DNA of 64,000 nt. Source: CAZODA01 sp964578485. Lineage in GTDB: Bacteria > Bacteroidota > Bacteroidia > Bacteroidales > Marinilabiliaceae. The stretch covers positions 124,001-188,000 of the forward strand of contig CAZODA010000001.1 of assembly GCA_964578485.1 (NCBI GenBank). Direction: 5' to 3'. The notes beneath the pieces are model-generated. The model searched no databases. It was not told the DNA's origin and saw only the letters and a list, made by a program, of their open reading frames with translations. Each line of letters starts with the position of its first letter. The stretch's first letter is position 1. The position numbers were made by a program, and so were the translations under genes. Shown one piece after another: positions 34,719-44,018 of the stretch.

Positions 34719-34807
34719 GGATACTCCCTGCCTTTTCTCAAAACAAGATGCTTTGAGTACATTAAAAACTAATTACCCCTCACTGATAACCCGAAAACTC
34801 TAAACTC
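34719..34807 (-). repeat. 89-bp interspersed repeat, reverse copy (contains REP-like palindrome 34737-34757)
   Basis: Reverse complement of 31817-31905 with three mismatches by eye. The contained hairpin has one G-T wobble instead of G-C. Confidence 0.85.
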
Positions 34808-34859
34808 GAAACTCTAAACGGATACTACATGTCATGTCTCTACTCTATCATAAAATAGC

Positions 34860-34892
34860 AACGGGCTTGTCTTTTTTCAAGTCAAGCCCGTT
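34860..34892. terminator. Strong hairpin downstream of the GH105 gene
   Basis: AACGGGCTTG and CAAGCCCGTT form a perfect 10-bp GC-rich stem around a 13-nt loop, 48 bp after the GH105 stop (minus strand). The T-run on the minus strand is poor, so termination is likely but not certain. Confidence 0.5.
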
Positions 34893-34940
34893 CAAAACAT
34901 CAAAATGAAGAAAAATTATGTTTCTTTTAACCCACCACTA

Positions 34941-36119
34941 TTATCTTTCTAATTCGAGTGCAGCAACAATAAATGGTGCTACTCCTTTAGGATCGTTTGC
35001 TCTAATTATTTCGTTCACATAATACTCATAGGATCCATCTCTATATGGCCTACCACCAAGTCCGCAAGCTCCGCAAATACTAATCATTGAAATATATCCA
35101 TCTTCATCATCAATAATGAGATGTTCGAGCATTGCATCGAATGCTTTATTTGCGATTTCATAATATTTCTCATCGAGGTATCCGAGTTTAGCACCTTTCG
35201 CAAAAGTATAAGTAAACATTGCTGATCCGGACCCTTCGATATAATTTCCTTCTTCTCCTATATAATCCAGCACTTGGTACCACAGGCCTGTTTCCGGATC
35301 CTGAACTTTTAATAGTGCTTCAGAAAGTTCTTGAAGGATGGAAATCAGTTCAGATCTATCGCTATGATTACGTGGCAAGAAATCGAGTACATCAACAATT
35401 GCCATCATGTACCAGCCGGTTCCACGTCCCCAGAAATGTGGGGACAATCCTGTTTCAGGATCAGACCATTTTTCTTGTTTACTTTCATCTATTGCATGAT
35501 AAACCAAGCCTGATTCTTCGTCTTTTAAGAGATAGTAACTGGTAATAATTTCCTTAGTTACAACATCGAACCATTCGGGTTTATTAAACTCTTTTGCGTA
35601 TTGTGCCAAAAAGGGAGATCCCATATACAATCCATCCAACCATATTTGATTTGGATATATTTTTTTATGCCAATATACACCTGAAGGTGTTTTGGGATGG
35701 CTTTCCATTTGCTGAACATGTAATTCTATTGCTTCTCTATATTTTTGTTCTCCCGTACGTTTATAAAGGGTAAACAAGTTTTTGGCAGGATTAATTCTAT
35801 CTATATTATATTCATCTATACGATAATGTTTTACACTCCCATCATCCATAACAAAGTAATTGATCCAATCTTCCATATATTGTGAATATTTAGGATCTCT
35901 ATCTCCGAGTTTGTCGATAGCCTGACCAACAAATGATACATCATACTGCCAACGGATTCTTGGTGCATCCATTTTCAGCAAGGTGTCATTTCTAAACATC
36001 ACGGCATCTGCCATTTTAACCGCCCAGTCGGGTTCATTGCTATCTGATCCTTGCGGTGAGGCAGCGCATGAATTGAGCGTAATAACAAGTATAAGCGAAT
36101 AAAAAATAAGGTTTTTCAT
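34941..36119 (-). CDS. GH88/GH105 unsaturated (rhamno)galacturonyl hydrolase, lipoprotein
   Basis: 392 residues with a lipobox (ITLNSC, Cys 18). The (alpha/alpha)6-barrel pattern of GH105 is visible: RWQYDVSFVGQAI, WLDGLYMGSPFLAQYAKEF (the region with the catalytic Asp in YteR-like enzymes), SPHFWGRGTGWYMMAIVD (RGxGW) and YIEGSGSAMFTYTFAKG. It removes the 4,5-unsaturated uronic acid left at non-reducing ends by pectate or rhamnogalacturonan lyases, probably at the cell surface or in the periplasm. It lies 58 bp downstream of the pectate lyase gene on the same strand, so it is a direct functional partner. Confidence 0.9.
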   Translation of the reverse strand: MKNLIFYSLILVITLNSCAASPQGSDSNEPDWAVKMADAVMFRNDTLLKMDAPRIRWQYDVSFVGQAIDKLGDRDPKYSQYMEDWINYFVMDDGSVKHYRIDEYNIDRINPAKNLFTLYKRTGEQKYREAIELHVQQMESHPKTPSGVYWHKKIYPNQIWLDGLYMGSPFLAQYAKEFNKPEWFDVVTKEIITSYYLLKDEESGLVYHAIDESKQEKWSDPETGLSPHFWGRGTGWYMMAIVDVLDFLPRNHSDRSELISILQELSEALLKVQDPETGLWYQVLDYIGEEGNYIEGSGSAMFTYTFAKGAKLGYLDEKYYEIANKAFDAMLEHLIIDDEDGYISMISICGACGLGGRPYRDGSYEYYVNEIIRANDPKGVAPFIVAALELER

Positions 36120-36177
36120 AATTTTATTTTTAATATATTATTCAGCTAATAAAGGTTTCAATATTTTACAAAGCAAT

Positions 36178-38727
36178 TTATCTTTTTACCACTTTAAATG
36201 TTTGTGGAGCGGAATTTTTAAATTCAACCACTATAAAATACATACCGCTTTTAACATTTCCAATATTAATTTGTTGCTGATTGCCTATTCCTTTTTCTTT
36301 ATATATCAAGCTTCCATCAAGGCTATATAAACTAATCCAATTAATTTGCTCATCTGTTTTTGCAACAATATTTAATACATCAATAAATGGATTTGGAGAT
36401 GCGGTTACATTATTGTAATCTTGAGAATTATCAATAATATTTGTTGTTCCGGTAACAGTAAAAGATGCAACAAATTCTGCCTCATTTACTCCTCCAACTG
36501 TACGTATCGAATAATTAAATACTCCGGCTTCAAGTGGTCTTCCCCTAAAAATTGCATGTCTCTTATTATAATTTTTTATAACAACCACCCCATTTGGAAG
36601 TCCTTCTATTTCCACATCCACAGCATTTTCCCATCTAAAATAAAACTCTCCTATAGCTTCTCCGAGATCAATAGTCTGTGAAGAGGAGGGAGATCCGTGT
36701 TTTATAATTTCTGCGTTTCCATCAAACACATTAATTATCATATTTTGCTCGGATATTGTAATACCTCCGTCGGTCTGCACTTTAAATTCATATCGACCAG
36801 CCTCAACAATAGATCCAACTACTGATGCTGTTCCTTCCTCACCATTTACAGCAAGGTTAATACCATCAGGAAAATCAACAGCAATAATATTATCTGCATT
36901 TGCAAAAGTAAATCCTAGTGCATCAATTTGTGAATTTGTTAAAACAGATTGAGCGAGCAAATCAGGATTATCGCATTCAAGTGCAGAGCCTCCTGTAATA
37001 GTAAGTGAGCCCGATTCTGTTACGGCGGTGATACCACCAATGGTTGTAATGTCATAATCGAACACTCCCGATAAAAGGGAAGTTCCAAAAATGGTGACTT
37101 TTTTATCATCATCATTAATTTCTGCTTCAACACCATCAGGTAAACCATTAACTCTGACAGAAACAGCTTTATCCCAATTAAACACAATTGTTTCAAAGGC
37201 CTCTCCGGCTTCAACGGTTTGTATTACCTCATCATTGGAAAATAATACAGGAGCTCCGGAATAAACTTCATATATATCTGTATAGTTGGCAGAACCTTTT
37301 AACAATTTCTCATCAACTATATGCTGAACGAGGCTGTTAATATAAACCTCAACATTTGTATAATAACTATGTAAATCATAATTATTACCATCTTCAGCAT
37401 CATTGGGGTCGAGTCCGTATTCGAGTTCCCACCAGTCGGGCATTCCGTCACCATCACTATCAATTTCAGGGTCAAGACTTTGCAATAAAGGCCATCCACC
37501 TACATCGGCCTGACTATCAATAAGACCTCCTGTACTTCCATTACCACCCTCATAGGTATAGTTACCATCACGAGTTTCCTGAACTATTCTGGAGTCAACA
37601 GGATCACGTTTCAAACTGGCTCCTGCCCATTCCAAAACTTCTTCAAATGCATCAATAGCAGTATGAGTAGTTATTTGTCCCTTATCATATTCAATTACTG
37701 ATCTTAAGTCATTCCAATCAGCCACAAAAGTACGATGCATACCTACCCAGTTATCCGCTGTAACATCGGGAAAATTATTAACATAGTTTCCGAAACTATA
37801 AAAGACTCCGTGTATTCCGGCGGGCTGACTGTTTTTTCCATCATCTTGATACATTTGAAAAATACGTCCGGGATTTGAACGAGTACCGGGTCCGGATTTA
37901 TAATAATTATTTACCATATTATATGTTCCACCTTCCCCAGCATATCCACTATTGCTACCCCAATTATAAATAACATTATTTCTAAAATCGACATGTTCAA
38001 GATCAGCCAAGTTTGAATAACGACTTCCACAAAAACGCGGAAGACGGCTGTCATGATGTGCCATAAGATTATGATGAAAGCTGGCATTTTTACCTCCCCA
38101 TATTCCCATATAGCCATGTGAACCTTTAAAATGTACTGAGTTTCTCAAGCTTTCGGAAAGGATACACCATTGCATAGTGAAATTTGTATTATCATAAAAA
38201 GAGGAAGCTTCATCAGTCGCCCAGCTCATAGTACAATGGTCTATTATAATAGTTTGTCTGCGCCTTCCCCACAAAGAGTCGTCTTCCACTCCTTTTTCAT
38301 CTCCCATTCTGAATCTCATAAAACGAATAATCACATTATCTGCACCTATATACATTCTATAATTTCTAAGGGTAATACCATCTCCGGGTGCAGTTTGTCC
38401 TGCAATCGTAAGATTGCTCTGATTAGCTCCCAAGTTAACATGCGATTGAAGCTCAATTGTACCGGAAACTTTAAACATTACTATACGAGGGCCTGTTTGC
38501 ATAACAGCATCTCTAAAACTACCTTCCCCGCTATCATTAAGATTTGTAACATAAATTATTCTGCCTCCTCTGCCTCCTGTCGCAAAACGACCATAACCTT
38601 CAGCACCTGGAAAAGCAATTGCTTGGGTATTTTCTATAATTTCATTCTCCGCATTATTAGATGCAAACGTTGGGCTATATTCAATACCAAGCAAGCATAA
38701 CAAAACAACAAGTAAAAATTTTCTCAT
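36178..38727 (-). CDS. Secreted pectate lyase (PL1-like) with T9SS sorting domain
   Basis: 849 residues. A signal peptide (FLLVVLLCLLGIEYSPTFA) precedes the lyase domain, which starts at AFPGAEGYGRFATGGRGG, with IIDHCTMSWATDEASSF (calcium-binding Asp) and HHDSRLPRFCG, where RxPR holds the catalytic Arg of PL1. After ~425 a DSDGDGMPDWWELEYGLDP calcium-binding thrombospondin-type-3-like repeat is followed by three Ig-like beta domains. The C-terminus (SPNPFIDVLNI...KVVKR) is a type A T9SS sorting signal, so the enzyme is exported across the outer membrane. It cleaves polygalacturonate by beta-elimination. It is divergent from the HTCS gene across a 521-bp spacer. Confidence 0.9.
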   Translation of the reverse strand: MRKFLLVVLLCLLGIEYSPTFASNNAENEIIENTQAIAFPGAEGYGRFATGGRGGRIIYVTNLNDSGEGSFRDAVMQTGPRIVMFKVSGTIELQSHVNLGANQSNLTIAGQTAPGDGITLRNYRMYIGADNVIIRFMRFRMGDEKGVEDDSLWGRRRQTIIIDHCTMSWATDEASSFYDNTNFTMQWCILSESLRNSVHFKGSHGYMGIWGGKNASFHHNLMAHHDSRLPRFCGSRYSNLADLEHVDFRNNVIYNWGSNSGYAGEGGTYNMVNNYYKSGPGTRSNPGRIFQMYQDDGKNSQPAGIHGVFYSFGNYVNNFPDVTADNWVGMHRTFVADWNDLRSVIEYDKGQITTHTAIDAFEEVLEWAGASLKRDPVDSRIVQETRDGNYTYEGGNGSTGGLIDSQADVGGWPLLQSLDPEIDSDGDGMPDWWELEYGLDPNDAEDGNNYDLHSYYTNVEVYINSLVQHIVDEKLLKGSANYTDIYEVYSGAPVLFSNDEVIQTVEAGEAFETIVFNWDKAVSVRVNGLPDGVEAEINDDDKKVTIFGTSLLSGVFDYDITTIGGITAVTESGSLTITGGSALECDNPDLLAQSVLTNSQIDALGFTFANADNIIAVDFPDGINLAVNGEEGTASVVGSIVEAGRYEFKVQTDGGITISEQNMIINVFDGNAEIIKHGSPSSSQTIDLGEAIGEFYFRWENAVDVEIEGLPNGVVVIKNYNKRHAIFRGRPLEAGVFNYSIRTVGGVNEAEFVASFTVTGTTNIIDNSQDYNNVTASPNPFIDVLNIVAKTDEQINWISLYSLDGSLIYKEKGIGNQQQINIGNVKSGMYFIVVEFKNSAPQTFKVVKR

Positions 38728-39248
38728 AGTCAGAAATATTTAAAAATCAAATCATTCACTATCACCATTTGGTTTAGTATCATAATTATTAAAAAAAAAC
38801 CTACAAATTTGTAACATAAATTATTGTTAAACATATACTACAAAGTGGAATCCAGAGATATTTCCACCTGTTTTTATTAATAAAACCAGGTTCAAAATTT
38901 TAACATAAGTCCACAATTAACATTTCAATTTATTTCATTTTATATAAATAAAAAAGCAATAAAAAAATTATAACAATTTAACCAACAATTTATGTCAATT
39001 CATATCACAACTTATGTTTTCGAGTTAAAAAATAAAATTAAATGTTAGTAATAGTATAAGTTTTAATATATTTGAATTAAAGAAATGCTATTTCTGATTA
39101 CTTATAAACACTATTATAATTATTTTGAACAATCAGAATTCGGATTTATTTCTAAGATTTTGTTTTTAAGGATAAAGACAAAAGCTATAAATAGTAATAA
39201 ACCTTTATTAGCATGCTTTTCAACATCATCCTTAGGTATAGTTAAACA
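38728..39248. promoter_or_regulatory. Divergent regulatory spacer between pectate lyase and HTCS
   Basis: 521 bp, very AT-rich, no gene. At 38876-38901, ACCTGTTTTTATT and AATAAAACCAGGT form an inverted repeat (12 of 13 pairs) that could be an operator ~150 bp upstream of the lyase start. No clear TAnnTTTG box was found for either gene. Confidence 0.4.
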
Positions 39249-42200
39249 ATGAAAAAAAAAATCAGACATATTCTTTCTACTACGCTAACGGGCATTATTT
39301 GTTTTCTCTTTTCAACAAATTATTCTTTTTCAAACAACACTGAAATTTTAAGGTTTGAACATTATAACACCAGCAAGGGGCTATCTCAAAACACAGCATC
39401 TTCGATACTTAGTGATTCCAAAGGATTTTTATGGATAGGCACCAATAATGGTCTTAATCGTTATGATGGTAATAAGTTCAGAGTTTTTATGAACGAGAAG
39501 GATGGAAAAATTAATTTCACCCATAATAGGATAGTTAATATTTGGGAAGACAAAGGCGGTTTTATTTGGTTTGAAACCCATGATGGTCATTATCATTATT
39601 TCAATCCTATATTAGAGCAATTCACTACTTTATCAGTTCTATTATCAGATATTGAAGAAGGCCATAGTATTTATTCTGATTTTTTACAATATACCAAAGA
39701 TGAAATTTGGTTAGGCTTAAGTTCCAGGGGAGTTCTTCGTTTGATATATAATAAAGAAAAACATTCATACAACACTATTCACTATGTTTCCAGGGGTATA
39801 AATGCCATATCTAATGATAATGTAAATTTTGTTCGTAAAGACCAAAACAACAATATATGGATAGGGAGCAATAAAGGAGTTACTTTCATAGATAATGAGA
39901 GTATTACCAATAACAAGCATATTTTTCAACATCTATTTATCAGTCATTCTTTCACTTCATATTTAGAAACCATAACAGAGATATGGTTTGGTACTAAAGA
40001 TGCAGGTATCATAAAGTTTAACAAGGATACTCAGACCTTCTCTTATATAAACTCTACTAATACACCAACTTTTAAGTCGAATCATATCAATCAGTTGCAT
40101 ATCACAAAAGACAGTGTGATATTTTCAGCTTTTGATTACAATGGTATAGGAGTTCTTTATCCTAATTCAGACCAATGGATGAATATTCCTCTAAATGGCA
40201 AGCAGGTAAACAAAATTTACGAAGACCATTTTGATATAGTATGGATATCCACCGAAAAGTTTGGTTTATCAGGATTTAACATCAACAGTCAAGAGGTTTC
40301 AAATCATCAATTTTTAAATCCTGAGCAGGTTGTAATACCGGATGAAGAGCGACATGTATTTTTTGAAGACAGCAAAAACAATTTTTGGGTTGGTACACAC
40401 GAGGGTGCTTTAAGTTTATATGATCGTAGGAACAATAAATTTCTACATTTTAGGAATGATCCCAATAATCCTAATTCAATTTCTTCCAATATAGTTCTTG
40501 ATATTCATGAAGATCATTCAGGTCAGATTTGGGTTGGTACAGGGCAGTATCATGGAGGCATTGAAAAGATCATTTTAAAAAATCAGGCTTTAAATAATCT
40601 ATTACCCACTCCACAGCCTGAACATATTTCGGACAATATAGTAAGGGCAGTTTTTGAAGACTCAAAAGAGCGTTTATGGATAGGCACTAAAGCCGGGCGC
40701 TTACATATTCACAAGGATGGTCAACTCCTTCATGTTTTCAATAATTTTTCTACTTCTAACGGAATAATTTCGGGCTTTAACACTTATTGCATTACCATAG
40801 ATAAAGAAGGTTATTTATGGTTAGGTTCCAAAGGCAAGGGAATTCTCATCAGTCGCAAGCCTCTCAACGATTACCATCATTTATCCAATCTCACCTTTGA
40901 TCAACATCTTCCACTCAGTAATGACACCACAAGTTTAGGGCATATCAATGTTTACTCAATGGCAGAAGACAATAATGGCAATATGTGGATTGGCACTCAT
41001 GGAAACGGTATCAGCGTGGGTATTAAGAATACTGATGGAAGTTTTTCTTTCAGGAGAATCACATCAGAAAATAGCCAATTATCAAGTAATCTTGTAAGGA
41101 ACATATTGTCAGATTCAAAAGGCCGAATATGGATAGCTACCGGCTACGGACTTAATCTTATTAAAAGCATACCCGATTTTAAGCAAAAAGACATTCCTGT
41201 TTATTCATTTTATTCAGGTCCTGAAGCCGGAACAATAAATATTAATGATATTATTCATCTTCTTGAAGATAAGTCGGGCCAAATATGGCTTGCCACTTTT
41301 GGTGGTGGAGTAAACAAATTAGAAGAAGACAAAGAATCTTCATTTTATTTTAAACAGTATAATCAAATAGACGGATTAAGTAATAATGTTGTTTATGGAT
41401 TACTTGAAGATCATATGGGGCATTTATGGCTTAGCACAGAAAATGGTTTAAGCAGGTTTAACACAAATAATCAGACTTTTGAAGTGTTTAACACCAATAA
41501 TGGTCTCAGTTTCGATAGTTTTTCGGAAAATGCATGTTTCAGAAGATCAAATGGTGAATTGTTATTTGGTGGTTTTAAGGGAATAGAAATAGTAAAGCCT
41601 GAAAGGATCATTCATCAGGAATATGATGCAAAGATAGAGTTAACTGATTTTCAACTATTCAACAAAACCGTAGCAATTGATGAACAATCACCACTTCAAC
41701 AAAGCATTTCCTACACTGAAAAAATAATTCTAAAAAATAATCAATCGAGTTTCAGCTTCGAATTTTCTTCTATGGATTATCTTGATCCTGATAAGACACA
41801 ATATGCTTATAAATTAGATAATTTCGATGAGGATTGGAATATTGCATATCAGATACCAAGAGCTGTTTACACAAATTTATCCCCAGGTGAATATCAATTT
41901 AGGGTTAAAGCTTCAAATCGCGCCGGTGAATGGAACAGTGAAGAGAAGGCTATTAACATAATGATTTTACCTCCTTGGTATAAAACTATCTGGGCATTTA
42001 TTGGTTACTCAATAATTCTTGTTTTATTATTTTTAATAATATTCAAGACATTTTCAAAGCTTTATCGTTACCGAAACGAATTAAATATTGAACGGCGAGT
42101 TAACGATATGAAATTAAGGTTTTTTACTAACATCTCACATGAGATCCGTACTCCACTCACTCTTATTATTGGGCCTATTGAAGATTTAATAAACAAACCT

Positions 42201-43658
42201 GAATTAGATAATACCGATAAGCATAAATTAGAAATTATTTGGCGTAACGGAAAAAGGATGCTTCAGCTTGTAAATCAGATATTGGATTTCCGTAAAATTC
42301 AAAACAATAAAATGCGTTTAAATATTGTCCAATTTAACATTGTTGAATTTACGCGTAATATCTACAAAAGTTTTGTGCCTCTAGCTGTTCATAAAAACAT
42401 CTCTTACCAATTTTTTACTTCACAGGATGATCATATGGTTTGGGGGGATCCTACAAAGCTTGATATGATTATTTACAATTTATTATCTAATGCATTAAAA
42501 TTTACTGATGTTGAACGTATGGTTAAGGTGGAAGTTTATGAGAACATCGCTGCCAACACCATTGAGATTAGTGTAATAGATGAAGGTCGGGGCATTCCTC
42601 GTGAAGATCTACCTCATTTATTTGAACGTTTCACCATACTTAGTGGTAAAGAATTGGCCGGCACGGGAATAGGTCTTTCTTTATCTTATGAACTTGCCAA
42701 ATTACATCACGGAGATATTCGTGTTGAATCAAATGTTGGGGAAGGCAGTAAATTTACATTAATACTACGCAAGGGAAATAAACATTTCAAGAATGATTTA
42801 AAATCAGAATTTATCAGTGAGCCATCCGATATCGTAACTGCCGTGGTTCCCAATATTACTGAAAAAGCTGTAGGAAAAGACAGTGAAACAACAGTTGCAG
42901 ATACTATCAAGCCTCTTATTCTAATTGTAGAAGATAATCAAGAAATTGCGGAATATATCAGTCAATCATTAAATCCTGATTTCACCACTATTTTAGCACA
43001 GGATGGCAAGGAAGCATTAAATCTTATAGCAAAACAAAATCCAACGTTAATTATTTCAGATATAATGATGCCTGTAATGGATGGAATTGAAATGACTTTA
43101 CATATTAAAGATAATTTTGAAACAAGTCATATTCCAATAATTCTTTTGACATCAAAGTCAGATATAGAAGATCAGATTGCAGGCTTGCAACAAGGTGCAG
43201 ATGCCTATATTACCAAACCATTCAATTCTGAATATTTAAAAGCTGTGGCATGCAATTTAATTGAACAGAGAAAAAATATAATTGAAAAGTTTCGCGACAA
43301 AAAAGTTATTGACCCGGCAAGTCTTAATATATCTTCAAAGGATGAAGAATTCCTTCAGAAACTCGTCAATTATGTAGAAGAAAATCATTCCGAAGATTTT
43401 ACAATTGAACAACTTGCCGAAGTCTTATGTGTGAGTAGAACAGTTTTCTATAATAAAGTGAAAAGCTTAACAGGTCAAAGTCCTGTTAAATTTGTGAGGG
43501 ATGTAAAATTAAAAATTGCAGCTCATCTTCTAACCAAAGGTTATAACATTTCAGAAGCAGCAATTAAAATAGGATTTTCCGATGCGAGATATTTTAGCCG
43601 ACAGTTTAGAGAACTATTCGGGTATTTACCAAGTAAGCATCTCAAAAAAAACAAATAA
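39249..43658 (+). CDS. Hybrid two-component system (HTCS) sensor-regulator of the pectin locus
   Basis: 1469 residues. Signal peptide, then a periplasmic double beta-propeller of 'two-component regulator' repeats (many W(I/L)G(T/S)xxxGLxR/F units, e.g. LWIGTNNGLNRYDG, IWIGSNKGV, LWLSTENGLSRF) to ~790, a Y_Y_Y domain (YAYKLDNFDEDWN), and a transmembrane helix at ~910-937. Then come HisKA with the phospho-His in NISHEIRTPLTL (~965), HATPase (NLLSNALKF ~1076, DEGRGIP, GTGIGLSL), a receiver (LIVEDNQEIAEYI, phospho-Asp in ISDIMMPVMDG ~1270, TKPF) and an AraC-type HTH (~1380-1469). It senses oligosaccharide in the periplasm and activates PUL promoters. It sits between SusCD and the degradative enzymes. 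Confidence 0.95.
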   Translation: MKKKIRHILSTTLTGIICFLFSTNYSFSNNTEILRFEHYNTSKGLSQNTASSILSDSKGFLWIGTNNGLNRYDGNKFRVFMNEKDGKINFTHNRIVNIWEDKGGFIWFETHDGHYHYFNPILEQFTTLSVLLSDIEEGHSIYSDFLQYTKDEIWLGLSSRGVLRLIYNKEKHSYNTIHYVSRGINAISNDNVNFVRKDQNNNIWIGSNKGVTFIDNESITNNKHIFQHLFISHSFTSYLETITEIWFGTKDAGIIKFNKDTQTFSYINSTNTPTFKSNHINQLHITKDSVIFSAFDYNGIGVLYPNSDQWMNIPLNGKQVNKIYEDHFDIVWISTEKFGLSGFNINSQEVSNHQFLNPEQVVIPDEERHVFFEDSKNNFWVGTHEGALSLYDRRNNKFLHFRNDPNNPNSISSNIVLDIHEDHSGQIWVGTGQYHGGIEKIILKNQALNNLLPTPQPEHISDNIVRAVFEDSKERLWIGTKAGRLHIHKDGQLLHVFNNFSTSNGIISGFNTYCITIDKEGYLWLGSKGKGILISRKPLNDYHHLSNLTFDQHLPLSNDTTSLGHINVYSMAEDNNGNMWIGTHGNGISVGIKNTDGSFSFRRITSENSQLSSNLVRNILSDSKGRIWIATGYGLNLIKSIPDFKQKDIPVYSFYSGPEAGTININDIIHLLEDKSGQIWLATFGGGVNKLEEDKESSFYFKQYNQIDGLSNNVVYGLLEDHMGHLWLSTENGLSRFNTNNQTFEVFNTNNGLSFDSFSENACFRRSNGELLFGGFKGIEIVKPERIIHQEYDAKIELTDFQLFNKTVAIDEQSPLQQSISYTEKIILKNNQSSFSFEFSSMDYLDPDKTQYAYKLDNFDEDWNIAYQIPRAVYTNLSPGEYQFRVKASNRAGEWNSEEKAINIMILPPWYKTIWAFIGYSIILVLLFLIIFKTFSKLYRYRNELNIERRVNDMKLRFFTNISHEIRTPLTLIIGPIEDLINKPELDNTDKHKLEIIWRNGKRMLQLVNQILDFRKIQNNKMRLNIVQFNIVEFTRNIYKSFVPLAVHKNISYQFFTSQDDHMVWGDPTKLDMIIYNLLSNALKFTDVERMVKVEVYENIAANTIEISVIDEGRGIPREDLPHLFERFTILSGKELAGTGIGLSLSYELAKLHHGDIRVESNVGEGSKFTLILRKGNKHFKNDLKSEFISEPSDIVTAVVPNITEKAVGKDSETTVADTIKPLILIVEDNQEIAEYISQSLNPDFTTILAQDGKEALNLIAKQNPTLIISDIMMPVMDGIEMTLHIKDNFETSHIPIILLTSKSDIEDQIAGLQQGADAYITKPFNSEYLKAVACNLIEQRKNIIEKFRDKKVIDPASLNISSKDEEFLQKLVNYVEENHSEDFTIEQLAEVLCVSRTVFYNKVKSLTGQSPVKFVRDVKLKIAAHLLTKGYNISEAAIKIGFSDARYFSRQFRELFGYLPSKHLKKNK

Positions 43659-43782
43659 CACGAAGCTGTCTAATTTCTATAATTGGGATAACTTTTTTAT
43701 TTAATTGCAAAAATAACTATGTTTTTTTTGCAATTAAATAAAAAACATTCTATATTTGTATCGGGTTAGGGTTAAGGTTAAA

Positions 43783-43814
43783 AGGGTTGCTGATACGTCG
43801 GCAGCCCTTTTTTT
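43783..43814 (+). terminator. Rho-independent terminator, plus strand
   Basis: AGGGTTGC and GCAGCCCT form an 8-bp stem (one G-T) with a 10-nt loop, followed by seven T. It lies 125 bp after the HTCS stop. Confidence 0.75.
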
Positions 43815-43860
43815 ATTGTCTTTGATTACAACTCTCTATTTTATAGCATATTATCAAAAA

Positions 43861-43899
43861 AATAACCGCTGAAAGAAATAAATTCTCTCAGCGGTTATT
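43861..43899. terminator. Bidirectional terminator between HTCS and susD
   Basis: AATAACCGCTGAAAGAA and TTCTCTCAGCGGTTATT form a 17-bp stem with one mismatch and a 5-nt loop. There is a T-rich run after it on the plus strand (TTTGTTTTTTT) and an A-run before it that gives a T-run on the minus strand, so it can stop both convergent transcripts. Confidence 0.8.
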
Positions 43900-44018
43900 T
43901 GTTTTTTTAACTTAGGGATATTATTTAAATCTTATAATTTATAAATCCGTCATCTTTTTTATTTATTCAAATAAAAGATCTAATCACTATAAATTCAAAG
44001 ATGAATATTGCATATCAA

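Larger units (their letters stand above)
34262..34940. repeat. Repeat-rich spacer D (no gene)
   Basis: A ~680-bp spacer without a plausible gene. It contains a GGCGCC-centred segment (34423-34452) related to 1236-1266, two CCGCCGAGG(C/T)TTG segments (near 34540 and 34640), a divergent REP-like hairpin (34690-34708), the reverse copy of the 89-bp repeat (34719-34807), TCTAAACTCGAAACTCTAAA heptamers, a partial GACATGTAGTATCC-type palindrome (34823-34843), and a strong hairpin at 34860-34892. Confidence 0.75.

Noticed and set aside
34941..38727. Idea that GH105 and pectate lyase are separate from the SusCD locus because the HTCS interrupts on the other strand.
   Set aside because: PULs often contain a divergently oriented regulator, and functions match a single pectin pathway.
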